From the NCBI GenBank assembly GCA_947396885.1, contig OX377206.1:47537631-47601630 (forward strand): DNA of 64,000 nucleotides. Reading direction: 5' to 3'. A program made the translations under genes and the position numbers. Of this stretch, positions 44,311-54,272 are shown piece after piece; within the stretch, counting starts at the first letter, position 1; every line of letters starts with the position of its first letter. This stretch comes from Heligmosomoides polygyrus polygyrus (taxonomy: Eukaryota; Nematoda; Chromadorea; Rhabditida; Heligmosomidae). The notes beneath the pieces were generated by a model. That model was not told the DNA's origin. It searched no databases and saw nothing but the letters and a program-made list of their open reading frames with translations.

Positions 44311-45355
44311 GTGTCGCGCTGCGACCGCGGCGCGAAAGGGGAGTATACCAAAGACCTAACGGCAATCGCGCTGCCCTCCTGACTCTTTCGCGCCCCAGCG
44401 GGGGTGTAAAATTCCCCTCATTTCCCTTTCACTACCTGCTGAGTATATACGAAGCAGTTGCTCCAACTATTTGAAAGGGTGGATTACCTCAAGCCACCTG
44501 AACAGTCAGCATGCCCCTAAATGTACCGTATAACGTTCTACGATCTTGGAATTACTCTTCTCAAGAACGTCACCGCGACAATTAGGAAAACAAAAAATTC
44601 ACTTTGAATCGTAAAGCGTATTATACTGGTTGTAGCTTCTTCTTTTGTTTTAATCAACTGGAACTATTTGTGCTGAAGCGAGATGTCTTGCAGCCGGTTT
44701 CGTGAACAGCTTGATTCCTTAGAATGCTGATGGAAACCAACATGATCTCTAAGCCTGCCCCTCGAGCCATTTCCTTGGCCGTATTTAAGGTCTTCGATCA
44801 CGGAGATCCTGCTTTGAGAGGCACTCTCCGAATCCACCCGGATACGTGTATAACGTGATTGCACTATAGGAACTGGAAACTCTGATCATTTCTAGACTGA
44901 TGACCGTCCTTTCGGCTGGCCGACATCTTTTTTCAGTGTTCTTCTCTTAAATAAGGTGCACCCGCTCTCTCGAATGAGTTCATTATCTAAAATTTCCAGG
45001 TCATTTCTCCAAACGAAGAATTGCACGTTTCTTCTAGCCTTGCCATCCTTGTCATATGTCGCATATGTTGCTTCCGTATCTCCAAACCTCGCGAGTTATT
45101 GTAACTATTATAAACAGTTCGGATATTCCAGCAAAAATGGCTTGCATTTATGAAGTGTGAAAGATTCGTTTGCAAATATAAACGCTTTCTGAAATTGTAC
45201 ACCGTTTCCTCGATGGATGATCCACTTGTGCAGTATGACCGACTGCGGAAGCATCGAATCAACTCGTTGATAAGAGTTGTTCGCAAGAACAAGAATTCTG
45301 GTGGCCGAGGAGAGCTGGACCACAGCATCACAACCGCTTAGTCGACGAGTGCTCG
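44311..45355. other. Spacer between LINE fragment and piggyBac relic, no gene seen
   Basis: The stretch begins with a GC-rich patch (44,320-44,410) that ends the LINE homology. Minus-strand ORFs of 91 and 114 codons (45,108-45,383 and 44,987-45,331) overlap in different frames and resemble nothing I know. It may be part of an insertion or the product of a deletion in the LINE copy. Confidence 0.5.
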
Positions 45356-45359
45356 TTAA

Positions 45360-45379
45360 CCCATTGACGACCGCGCGGC
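45360..45379 (+). repeat. Left terminal inverted repeat of piggyBac relic
   Basis: 20 bp, perfect complement of 45,981-46,000, preceded by TTAA at 45,356-45,359. Confidence 0.92.
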
Positions 45380-45720
45380 CCAATTTCGGCCCGCAGTTTT
45401 TCTGTCGCGTGGGACCGCGCGGCCCAATTTTAGCCCGCGCTTAAAAAAATGCTCGCTGCGGCGCACTTCCTCGATTTTTCATAGTTTACTAGTATTCATT
45501 AGATTCGTTTGATCCTACCAATGCTACCTGCACAGTGGTCCGAGAATCATTTACTTCTAACGGAAGCTTTGATAAAAAAAAAATCAGCACTACACACTAT
45601 TCAAACCTCAAATAAATAGATACTACTCACGAGCAGCTACGTATATCTTACAAAAATGGTCATGGTTAAGACGTATAGTCAAATTTCTTGCGAAAAACTT
45701 GAACCCAGTTTAGAAAAAAA

Positions 45721-45934
45721 TATTTCAAACACTTGCTACATCGTCTGGTCACCTTATTTGCACGATTCGTGACGAACGTGCGCCCTTTTCTGTGCTGACC
45801 TTTTTGTAGCAGCAAATACATCTTCTACGTTTTGCTTCGAACCTGTTACGGCCTTTTCCAGTATGTGGCTCACCCATTGGAGAGGGAGCTTCATTTGGAA
45901 TACCGTGAAGTAGTGAGTGCACGAGATTCGAGCC
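45721..45934 (-). pseudogene. piggyBac transposase C-terminal cysteine-rich remnant
   Basis: Reading the minus strand from 45,934 gives about 63 codons ending in a basic, cysteine-rich stretch (KRRRCICCYKKVS), then a stop. One base shift further, KVTRRCSKC follows. The pattern RRRC-x-C-C-Y-K-K, a basic linker, then C-x2-C matches the C-terminal cysteine-rich domain of piggyBac transposases, which in this family helps bind the subterminal DNA. The catalytic core is absent and one frameshift lies between the two cysteine pairs. The context (TTAA plus terminal repeats) supports the call; on sequence alone the remnant would be only suggestive. Confidence 0.72.
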
Positions 45935-45980
45935 TCAAGGCGGTCCCAGCTCGCGGTCCCACGCGCCAGACACGCGATTT

Positions 45981-46000
45981 GCCGCGCGGTCGTCAATGGG
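45981..46000 (-). repeat. Right terminal inverted repeat of piggyBac relic
   Basis: 20 bp, perfect complement of the left repeat, followed by TTAA at 46,001-46,004. Because the coding remnant runs on the minus strand, this is the element's 5' end. Confidence 0.92.
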
Positions 46001-46264
46001 TTAAGGATGAGAGGACTAACCGTTATCCCTTATCCTGTTTCCGGGGGGGGGGGGAGGATTTGATCAATCCGTTTGTTGTTCGTTATCCGGTGGCTTCTAG
46101 GCAGGATAACGAGAAGCAAATTGACTGTCTCTCAAGATTTGAACTTAGCCTCGAAATTTTTACAATTTTTACATTTTTTACAAATATTTTACAGAAGATT
46201 CTCTATAACCGATCGTGAACAATAGTAGAAGAAATTATCATCTGGTAACTTCACATAAAGTATT

Positions 46265-46545
46265 CCCTCAAGTCGTCGATGGTGGACCGGCCACGTAATG
46301 CGCTTCACAGACACTCGCTGAACGAAAGCCGTCGCTGGCTGCTTTCGCGGGATGTCAAGAGAACACCAGGACGCCTACCTACGCGTTGGTCGGACTCCTT
46401 CATGAAAGCCCTGAACGAACGATATGATGCTGTTCATGTCCCTCGAGTGAGGAGGATCCATTGAAGCACTCTGGCACACTACAGGGATGGAGAGGTATGG
46501 AGAATGGAGACGCTTCTGGTGCCCGCTCGAACAACTCCATCAATG
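46265..46545 (+). pseudogene. LINE C-terminal remnant (GHVMR region)
   Basis: Three frames read in succession give WTGHVMRFTDTR, then DVKRTPGRLPTRWSDSF and a following arginine-rich stretch, then EWRRFWCPLEQL. This is the conserved C-terminal end of RTE-like retrotransposon proteins, after the reverse-transcriptase domain. At least two frameshifts break it (near 46,320-46,350 and 46,460-46,500). It lies on the same strand as the reverse-transcriptase fragment ending at 44,310 and could be the other end of the same insertion. A 12-base G run lies nearby (46,043-46,054). Confidence 0.82.
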
Positions 46546-46555
46546 TAGCGACAGT

Positions 46556-46573
46556 TGAAACAGGTGAAACAGG
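46556..46573 (+). repeat. 9-bp tandem repeat behind the LINE remnant
   Basis: tgaaacagg occurs twice in tandem, followed by the related tgatacatg. Its place directly after the LINE C-terminus fits the short repeat tails at the 3' ends of RTE-type elements, though two units are weak evidence. Confidence 0.5.
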
Positions 46574-46580
46574 TGATACA

Positions 46581-49200
46581 TGAAACATTTCATATATCAG
46601 ATCTGTATCACTACATGAGCGAAATCAAAGATAGCTAAAAAATTTCTGTCTCTTACTAACTTTGACCACCAAAAGCTGAGCAAGGTTCACTTAGAAAAGC
46701 AGCTTCTCCAAAGGCTCTGCGATCATTGGGGGTGACCGTACAAAAATTTTTAATTTTTGAAAACCGCAGGTGGAGAATATCCCTACCCACAGTAACTCTA
46801 GGACAATCGGTTAATTAATGGCAAATTAACCCCTCTTAAAACAGTATTTTTGTAGCTTTAATATAAAGATTTAAGTGATCGTAGATGGTCCAAATGACTG
46901 TTGAAATTGAAAAGAATACGAAGCCAAATTATGAAAGTCGAGAAATGTCCTATGAAGGAAATCCATGTCAGCACCACTTACACAACTAATCAAACAAATA
47001 AAGAGACATAGTTCATAACTACTTGGGCACAATTTCTACACGAGCACATATGAAGACGTCACATGGTTGCATTTTAGAGTAAAATGGCCTGAAACATAAT
47101 TTTCGAATGATACTCATGATTCTCTGACGCTTTTTGGGTTCTTTTTCATGGATTTCTATGATATTATTTTGTTCGCAGCTCTACTTTCTGTTTTCTGGCC
47201 AAATTTTGGCCATTTAACTAGAAAGCAGAAAAAAATCGCCCAAAATGGCCAGAAAATCAGAAAACAGAAAATAGAATTTCCGCCCATTCCTGATTCCAAC
47301 TGTTAGAATGTGTAGGCGTATTAAATAACTTTCATTGGGAACTCGACGTAAACCAGATATTTTATTCTTCCTAAATAATTCAACGTCCTAGAGCATCTCA
47401 TCAGCTTTCTTTATTCTTGCCATTGCTCCGGAGAGCGCAGAAAAGGAGGTCCTATTCACTGCCTCCAATATTCCCTGAGAAATCCATAGAGCTTTCACAA
47501 TATAGTGGCTTCACTAATAAAAGGAGCCAGCAACTGCACTCTTCTTAAAACCTAGGCTTTTAAGTTGTTAGTTAGTGTATGTTGTGGCGCCTGAAGTTTT
47601 AAGGTGGATCTTTAATGCTTCAACGTCGTCCAGAAGCGAATTGGATTGATCGCGAGGTGGGGTGTTCGCCCCCTGTTAGTTGACCAGTAGAGGCAAAAGA
47701 TTGATCTCAAAACCTCGTGTGGCACAAGTTACACTAACTAATGAAAAGTTTACATTCAAAGGGTCTAAACACAGTTTTGTCTTTTGTTGTCTGTTCGTTA
47801 TCTGTTTTTCCGTTGTGCGGCCATTTTTGGGCGAAATTTTCCGCTATCCGTCATCCGGTTCTCAAAATTTGATTATCCGCTCATCCCTGGTGCTCTGTGT
47901 TATAGCTGATGAGCCGTTACTGCACTTCGTCGAAGTGAGTGCTCAAATTGCGGGTTGCAGTCCCTTCACAAGCTCTGACATATCGCAGTATGGCAGCGCG
48001 TATGACGACCAAGTGCGGTGCCGACCGAATGATAAAAATCAGAGAGCGTCTGATCGATGCCCTGTTACACACTGTATTCTGCTCTCGCGGACCATTAGAC
48101 CGTTTAGCGCTAGCGCAGAGATAGGTACGTTGCCATAAGAGCGGTCTCATTGTCACTCCACGATGCAGTCTTCCGCCTGTTCTCCTCTCGCTCTTCATGT
48201 TCTAGGAGCGCTTGTTTAGTAGCGCTCCGTGTTGCATGGCACCAGCTCGCATCCAAAGCGAGATGAGGTCGTTCTTGGATAGATAAAAGATTGAATTCTA
48301 AGAATCGTGTCCTACTTCGTTTGAAACCATAAAGGTACTGCTACTTCTGGAGGTTGCGAAAGTATTATAGAGTGCCGATAAAGAGTGTGTCGGCTATTTC
48401 GTCTGATCTAGTGCCTACGGACATTTCTCTTCATCTGTTTCCTTTTTTGTTGTTGAGAGTTCAAGATCATAAAGGAAGCATGCGAATATTGAAGTGGGAT
48501 CAATGGTCCAAGCATTTTCAGTGGTTTTGCATCATGCAGGTCAGCCAACTCAGGCATGCGGTAGTTGTTATTGAAAAGACTAGTTAAGAGGAAACCGTTG
48601 AGATAAAATCGATGTATTTCAAGAGCTGCAAGAATAAAGCTCATCACAGGGGCAACATACTTCTTCTGAATTCTTTCTTTGAATTCCTTTATTTCGATTT
48701 TTGAGAGGCTGAGCAGTTCAACACAGAGGAATGAGCTGGGCCTTTCAACCAATCTTCACGGTGCCAACTTACTTTCTCGACGACTACTTAAGCTGCCTAA
48801 AATATAAGTTTGGCGCCAACAAAAACTAAAAGAGGAGACAAGAACTGACCTCCCAGATTACGGTCCCTATCTTAATTGTCCATTCGACGCCAACGCCAAC
48901 CAAAGGACAGTTTCATGTGGAATTAATTGCTCACCTGCAGCAATCAAAACGCATCACAAGTTATCAGAGCTGAAGGACATTGCCTTGTTCCGTAACTCTT
49001 TAGTCGTTATTGTGAAAACCAGTTTGTGGTAAAAAGCTGATATATCATCTCTAATATAACGGAAAAACTTGAAACCGGAAAAAGCAGCTGGTAACGAAAC
49101 CATCACATAAACGACAGCGCACTTCTAGCGAATGTTCGGCCATGTTTGGATGGAAGTCGCAGTTCAGTCTATGTGAATTCGTGGTGCTTGGCTGATTGCG
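46581..49200. other. Long spacer, no recognised gene
   Basis: About 2.6 kb of AT-rich DNA. The longest ORFs (152 codons at 47,680-48,138 plus; 114 codons at 48,408-48,752 minus) lack recognisable domains and overlap opposite-strand ORFs of similar length. I see no splice-linked coding pattern, RNA gene or terminal repeats apart from the fold-back at 47,185-47,270. Confidence 0.55.
47185..47270. repeat. Imperfect fold-back repeat
   Basis: The left arm tttctgttttctggcc and the right arm (containing ggccagaaaatcagaaaacagaaa across 47,247-47,270) are reverse complements apart from a short insertion. The spacer of about 30 bp includes tttaactagaaagcag. It would form a hairpin in single-stranded nucleic acid; no coding role is seen. 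Confidence 0.6.
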
Positions 49201-49267
49201 TTTCTCTTTTTCCTCTTTCCTACCTCTTTTTTCTTCTTCATCATCCTGTTCCTTGTCTTCGTCATCA
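49201..49267 (+). repeat. Pyrimidine-rich tract
   Basis: Almost pure C/T on the plus strand (tctctttttcctctttcc and onward). The minus-strand ORF crossing it (49,051-49,287) shows an acidic and basic low-complexity run that is a consequence of the purine tract, not evidence of a gene. Confidence 0.7.
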
Positions 49268-49546
49268 TTGCTCCCACAACGTGGCAAATATTGTTTAGAT
49301 ATCCTTGGTAGAACAAGGAATATTGAGAACAGGGATGCAGCATCGACATCTAAGTTGAATGCGAAGTTGAGCGCTTCTTTACTTTTTTACACTTTGATTG
49401 AGAACTACATCTATTGTTGAGTTAAACTATGTTGAAAAACACGTCGTATTAACCTCCAAATTCGACGCTCTTGAAACCTGGGCATCTTGGACGTAAGTTT
49501 AAAAAAAATTCTTTTTCGCCTTCCAGGTTTGGTATGAATCTTTATT

Positions 49547-49586
49547 GCGGCCGACGTTTCGACGAATTCGTCTTTCTCAAGGCCTG
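49547..49586 (-). ncRNA. Hammerhead-ribozyme-like motif, degenerate
   Basis: The minus strand reads ttgagaa, a self-complementary gacgaattcgtc (49,561-49,572), then gaaacgtcggcc. This is the order of a hammerhead core: a CUGANGA-like box (one or two mismatches here), a stem II hairpin, then GAAA. Penelope-like elements are known to carry hammerheads in their terminal repeats. A convincing closing stem III and the cleavage triplet are not obvious, so this is a candidate only. Confidence 0.38.
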
Positions 49587-49652
49587 AAAGAAGCTCGAAA
49601 TCCTTTTGATTCTGTGAAATTCACTGGATCAAAAACATCGCGTCCACCTTTT

Positions 49653-49715
49653 TACCACGAACAACATGCTCCCAGGAGTACTAGGAGACCCCACCACATC
49701 TTGCATACGAACTCA
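49653..49715 (-). repeat. 63-bp direct repeat (3' flank of Penelope-like copy 1)
   Basis: Matches 50,987-51,049 at 60 of 63 positions (offset 1,334). Shared core: cccaggagtactaggagacc. Confidence 0.88.
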
Positions 49716-49813
49716 CCGATCCCTCCAGCCCAAAGAAACCGGATCAACTGGCCACCATGGAGCAAGTGAGACCTACTGGTATGGTCGAATATATTGCTCC
49801 CAGTGCCGTGATC

Positions 49814-50815
49814 TCACAGCCCGCACAATCGGATAAAAGGCAGGAATTCACTGGTAACGGAGACGCATTCGTTTCTGTTGTTCATGGCTGGATTTCGTTC
49901 GTGAATCCAGAAGGCCTCGAGAGCCTTTCTGGTTCCTATTTCGTCTTCATGATACAACACCGTACATTTTACATTGAAGTCGTCCCCGGAGTGAGCTTCC
50001 CTTCGATGCTTACCAAGCGGTGTTAGTAAGCTTTGCCTCCTCTTACCAGCAAGGTGTTCTTTAACGCGAGTGTCTAGCACCCTCCCAGTTTCTCCAATGT
50101 ATAGATCACCGCAGGTCAAACACTCCAACTGGTAGATGACGCCTTTTTGTGCGCAATCTCCTGTCTTCCCATGCGGACAAGTCACGCAGTGTTGCATTAT
50201 GCAGACACGATCATATAACTGATTGCGGACAAGCTGCCGCTTAATGTTGTCTCTTGGTACATTCACCAGTACAACATCCCTATCCAAGCCTGCTCGCATT
50301 AGACATTGGCGCACAGCTGCGGTGACACTGTCCGAAATGAAAGGCAGTGAAAGACAGATTTTGTTGCTAAACGCACCCGTACACACGCTCTTCGCGCTCC
50401 TCGTCACCCGTACACATCCTTGTTGCTGTTCTAAACGAAGCACAGCACGTTTCACAGCAGAAGGATGAGCCGACTTAGCGTGGATGATGCTATTCTTGGA
50501 GCGACCCTTGCGGTACCATTTCACACTGTATTGGCCGTTTGAAACCCTGATTTGTGTATTCAAAAAGGGTAGCCCCTTTTTTATTTACTGTGTTTGTGTG
50601 TTAAGAATGTTAAACAGCTCATCCATTTTGGTTTGAGTTGTTGTTACGACACAACAAACGTCGATGCATCGACAGTACATTATCGGTAGGCGTTCTAGCA
50701 CCGGTCGTTGAATTTTGCCCATGAAGCAAATTGCTAGAGCCGGTGCTAAACGCTGTCCCATAGCAAGTCCCACCAGTAACCTCGGTAATCTGGTGAGAAC
50801 AAGTCTTGTGTCCAC
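49814..50815 (-). pseudogene. Penelope-like reverse transcriptase/GIY-YIG endonuclease, broken
   Basis: From 50,815 the minus strand reads VGLAMGQRLAPALAICFM and then IMYCRCIDVCCVV. This is the region of the YIDD catalytic box of Penelope-like reverse transcriptases, with the two catalytic aspartates altered (CIDV). An in-frame TAA at 50,585-50,587 follows. The frame resumes as GLPFLNTQIRV and KWYRKG, then a 249-codon stretch ending at 49,814. In that stretch the GIY-YIG nuclease shows VIY (about residues 142-144), CLTC, YIGETGR (155-161), conserved R and H (166, 170) and a late E (216). A CVTCPHG block precedes it. A short deletion near residue 50, relative to copy 2, removes part of the linker. 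Reverse transcriptase activity looks lost; the nuclease part is intact as an ORF. Confidence 0.88.
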
Positions 50816-50986
50816 TGTTCACGGATTGGGTCTGAGGTACTACTCAATGAACTGCGCGTACAAGTTGACCACGCGGGAGCAGAAGATGCTGTCACGTCTC
50901 AATCAGAAAACATGGTTTGATGAGTATTCGAAAATCCTCGTCTTGTGAACAAATCAACGGCGACAACATTCAAGTCCAGTATGCAC

Positions 50987-51049
50987 TACCAGGAACAATA
51001 TGCTCCCAGGAGTACTAGGAGACCCCACCACATCTTGCCTACGAACTCA
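50987..51049 (-). repeat. 63-bp direct repeat (5' flank of Penelope-like copy 1)
   Basis: Partner of 49,653-49,715. It lies in the 130-260 bp between copy 1 and copy 2, so it could equally belong to the 5' side of copy 2. Confidence 0.85.
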
Positions 51050-51080
51050 AGTCTAGTCCAGTCCAGCAAGTCCATACATA

Positions 51081-51762
51081 GGACTTGCTATGGGACAGCG
51101 TTTAGCACCGGCACTAGCAATTTGCTTCATCACAGTACATAAAGTTCACGCAAGAACTTCCGTGCGAAGGCTGGCTACCTTTTTTGAATACACAAATCAG
51201 GGTTTTAAACGGCCATTACAGTGTGAAATGGTACCACAAGGGTAGCTCCAAGAAGAGCATCATCCACGCTAAGTCGGCTCATCCTTTTGCTGTGAAACGT
51301 GCTGTGCTTTGTAACATGTTTAGAACAGCAACAAGGATGTGTACGGGTGACGAGGAGCGCGAAGAGTCACGTACGTTGGCCTGCAAAATTGCCAGGCTCA
51401 ATGGGTATAAAGTGCGAGAAAGCAGAGCGCAACGCGGGCCCAATATGAACGCGTTTAGCAACAAAATCTGTCTTTCACTGCCTTTCATTTCGGACAGTGT
51501 CACCGCAGCTGTGCGCCAATGTCTAATGCGAGCAGGCTTGGATAGGGATGTTGTACTGGTGATTATACCAAGAGACAACATTAAGCGGCAGCTTGTCCGC
51601 AATCAGTTATACGATCGTGTCTGTATAATGCAACACTGCGTGACTTGTCCGCATGGGAAGGCAGGAGATTAGGCAGGAGATCACAAAAAGGCGTCATCTA
51701 CCAGTTGGAGTGTTCGACCTGCGGTAATCTATACATTGGAGAAACTGGGAGGGTGCTAGGCT
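51081..51762 (+). pseudogene. Penelope-like element, copy 2 (internally deleted, 3'-truncated)
   Basis: The plus strand begins with GLAMGQRLAPALAICF (51,081-51,130), then jumps directly to QYIKFTQELPCEGWLPFLNTQ. The YIDD-containing segment present in copy 1 is therefore deleted. From 51,184 a 162-codon stretch covers NTQIRV, the linker and CVTCPHG. After a frameshift near 51,660-51,675 the start of the GIY-YIG domain is readable (VIYQLECSTC, NLYIGETGRVL). Homology ends at about 51,762, before the nuclease is complete. The linker here is longer than in copy 1 (includes ARLNGYKVRESRAQR), so each copy has lost different pieces. The two copies point away from each other. Confidence 0.85.
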
Positions 51763-52328
51763 CAACCTCTTAAAAACAGAACGCATCAGTAACTAAGCGT
51801 TTATTTTATTGGCCAGTACAAGTCACGAGTGCGCAAAGCAGCTTGTAGTGTGTCACCTTGAATGAAGTGGTTATATGCTCTGGTAGGAAGACAAATGAAT
51901 GCCCAATTACATTATTACTGGCCTAGCTCAATTCACCACTGGATAGAGCACACCAGTGCTACGTAAAAGATGTCGTGTTTACAAGGGGAGCCCTCCCTAG
52001 AGCTATTTGCGCCTCCAGAACAGACAAGAAAAGAGCATTAAAACCCCAACGCGCCACTACCCGCTGATAGGGAGTTGGCAATGCACAGCGAGGAAAAAAG
52101 GGACAATGAAACGATTACGAAAGTCTTGCAAAAATTTTTTTGAGCTCTTAATAGTGTAGGGTCTGAAGCGTATGTCTGAACGAGGAGAGCGAGTCATATA
52201 GGAAGAATCATCGCACCTCAATTAGTATAAAGAAGTGTTTATTTTTTGATAAGTCGTTAAACCCAAGGAGTTGGGAGGTCCCTGAATTTACAATGAAATC
52301 GGACCCTCACGAGATCAGAGGTCTTGAA
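51763..52328. other. Spacer before Tc1-like element, nothing recognised
   Basis: No ORF of note, no terminal repeats found. Base composition resembles the surrounding spacers. Confidence 0.5.
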
Positions 52329-53347
52329 CAGTACCGCCGCTAAACATTAAACCAAACGACGTTTGCATCATGATAACTTTTCTTTCTTCAAATCAATGCT
52401 TTCCACACAAAAATTCGCAAGGGCTTTTATCATCATGCATTCTATCATTTGACATAGGACTGCCATTCAAAGGTGATCGGAACCCTGAAAAGCTATATAG
52501 TAATTAAGCAAGCCCTTAATTGCCTTGACCTGAACTGCGTTCGCGCATGAGTCTCGCTTAATTAGGCCTGTGGCGGAGATGGAGCTGCCCACTTCAACTT
52601 TAAAAGCTTTGATTTTTGCTAAAAAGTAATTTCATGCTGTTTTTCTGGTTCCTCTTGTTACGGTGATCCATTTGATGCTAAATTTGCATGGAACCAACCC
52701 ATTTCAAGATCTGCCGTTCCCTCTCAATCGTGATTTTTTCCCATGTTTAACTAGTATTTCATGCTATTCCAGGCACAGTCTAGATCCGACAATTAATCGG
52801 GTGTAGGCGGCTGGAAAAATACTACAAATCTAAGTTTTCACTTAATTAGAAAGAGAACTAAGTCGGTTGTGATCTGCCAAACTTTAAGGATCCGGACTTC
52901 TACTAAAATTTAGTACTGGATTTTTTTGGTCGAAAAAAGTGTTTCTCCACAGTGAATTGTTATCTTATGTGTTTAGGTGAGCAGGTACAATGTGTACAGT
53001 ATGCACTCGAAGTAAGAAGAAGTCAGCTGGTCGCATTATCCTGATTCAGCAGCCCAAAAATTCCAAATTTCGTCGGAAATAAGACTTCAAATTCGCTTCA
53101 CTTCTTGTTCTGATCTCACTGGATGGTATTTCGCATAAACTGAATATAGGTGAATATAACATTAGTAGCTGATGCGCACATTTTTTTTGAATTCGTCGAG
53201 GATCTAGTTGCCCGCCAAATCACTCTTAGACCCGAGATAGCGGTCTGCTGTTCTAATTGCGCCGACCTGATGTGCCCTACGGAAACAAGGCGCCATCCTA
53301 AGTGAGATTTCTACCTTTTCTCACTTCTAATCACTATAACAGATTGC
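52329..53347 (+). repeat. Left terminal inverted repeat, about 1,019 bp
   Basis: Aligns as reverse complement to 57,126-58,160 over its whole length. Inner ends agree at cagattgc (53,340-53,347) and gcaatctg (57,126-57,133). Immediately inside, the two sides are unrelated. Confidence 0.9.
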
Positions 53348-53509
53348 GATGTGTGTCGGAAATATGAGCAGCGGGTGCGGGGAGTGCGCGAACGCCCGGA
53401 GCATCGACCGTAATCTCGCTGGCCAATCAGGCGCTGACCGAAGACGCCATATTCGGTTGCGCGGCTGGGACTCAGGCGCATAGGCGAAATGAAAAAATTC
53501 CTACAATAT

Positions 53510-53745
53510 GGAGTTCCTTTGCTTGCCAGCTTCATGCTCGGAGCGCACGGCTGTGTTCACTTCGGCTGGCAAATAGCCTCCGCCACGCAGCAATCGAAGC
53601 TATTCGTGCCAAAATTGTCCACAACGCGGAGTTCCTTTCTTTGCCCAGCTCCATACCCGTGCGCACAGCTCCGTTCACCTCGGAAGTCAAAGAAATCCGC
53701 CACGCGGTCATCGGGGCTGCACTTTTCAAAGTTGCCCACAACCCA
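53510..53745 (+). repeat. 118-bp tandem duplication, diverged
   Basis: ggagttccttt starts at 53,510 and again at 53,628. Both units continue through a similar series (gcccagct, gtgcgcac, gttcac, tccgccacgc) and end with related caaa/gttgccca motifs. Overlapping short ORFs on both strands look like chance. Confidence 0.7.
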
Positions 53746-53753
53746 AGTTTGAG
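53741..53753 (+). other. 13-base match to the 3' part of nematode SL1
   Basis: acccaagtttgag equals the last 13 bases of the 22-base SL1 spliced leader. The preceding bases differ, and there is no SL RNA body, Sm site or donor GT after it. It may mark the 5' end of a reverse-transcribed trans-spliced transcript, or be chance. Confidence 0.35.
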
Positions 53754-53763
53754 GAATCCAAGG

Positions 53764-53811
53764 GAAGGAATATTCCGGTACTGGGGATGGAAGGAATGTT
53801 CCGGTACTGGG
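53764..53811 (+). repeat. 26-bp tandem repeat, two units
   Basis: gaaggaatattccggtactg and gaaggaatgttccggtactg are 26 bp apart; the first contains the palindrome ggaatattcc. Confidence 0.75.
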
Positions 53812-54272
53812 TCATAATTTCTAAATCACTTCAACAACAACTACTTCAAGCAAAAGACGTTCAAGGGCAAGTACGAAAATGATGTCTCCGCCCTTCATAA
53901 AGATTGAGTACCAAGTAAAAGAAAAGAGAAAGGCCGACCAGAAAGCAATCAACAAGCCGATTTTCGTCACCATCAAGAAGCACCCCTAGCACAAATTGCA
54001 GTCCAGTTATTTGGGCTTGCATATCATGTTGAACAAGAGGTAATACCCTCACAGCATGGCGTTATAATTCCTTGTTGTTGTGAAATAAATGTAAATTAGG
54101 TGTTTTAAAATTTTCCACCGCCTGAATGCCTACCACCTGCAACACTTAGTGGTTTGTCTGCATATTTGACGTCTGGCCCGTCTCGAAGGGCATGCCTCAC
54201 AGAGGAGGACGGATTGGATCGATGAGAGAAACAAGCAAGTAAGGAATAAGTGCCTGAAGCTCGTAGCCTCTA

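Larger units (their letters stand above)
45360..46000 (-). mobile_element. piggyBac-type deletion derivative, 641 bp
   Basis: The element starts with cccattgacgaccgcgcggc (45,360-45,379) and ends with its exact reverse complement (45,981-46,000), a perfect 20-bp terminal inverted repeat. Both ends abut TTAA (45,356-45,359 and 46,001-46,004), the target-site duplication of the piggyBac superfamily, whose ends typically begin with CCC. A subterminal inverted repeat, cgcgtgggaccgcg at 45,406-45,419 and its complement at 45,952-45,965, adds support. Inside, on the minus strand, is a remnant of the transposase C-terminus only. It is therefore an internally deleted, non-autonomous copy that would need transposase from elsewhere. 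Confidence 0.88.
49547..51049 (-). mobile_element. Penelope-like element, copy 1 (decayed)
   Basis: On the minus strand the order is a 63-bp repeat (51,049-50,987), a reverse-transcriptase remnant, a GIY-YIG endonuclease, a second 63-bp repeat in the same orientation (49,715-49,653), and a hammerhead-like motif (49,586-49,547). The two 63-bp repeats match at 60 positions and flank the coding part as direct repeats, as the pseudo-LTRs of Penelope-like elements do. The 5' part of the reverse transcriptase is missing or unrecognisable, so the copy is truncated. Copy 2 lies head-to-head at 51,081. Confidence 0.78.

Noticed and set aside
47680..48138. 152-codon plus-strand ORF as a gene
   Set aside because: No recognisable domain or splice context, and a 93-codon ORF of equal quality overlaps on the minus strand.
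48408..48752. 114-codon minus-strand ORF as a gene
   Set aside because: Composition follows the AT-rich background, no family resemblance, and an opposite-strand ORF overlaps it.
49051..49287. Acidic protein gene on the minus strand
   Set aside because: The acidic and lysine-rich run mirrors a pyrimidine tract on the other strand; the rest of the ORF shows no domain.
53741..53753. SL1 RNA gene
   Set aside because: Only 13 of 22 leader bases match, with no donor site or Sm-binding region following.
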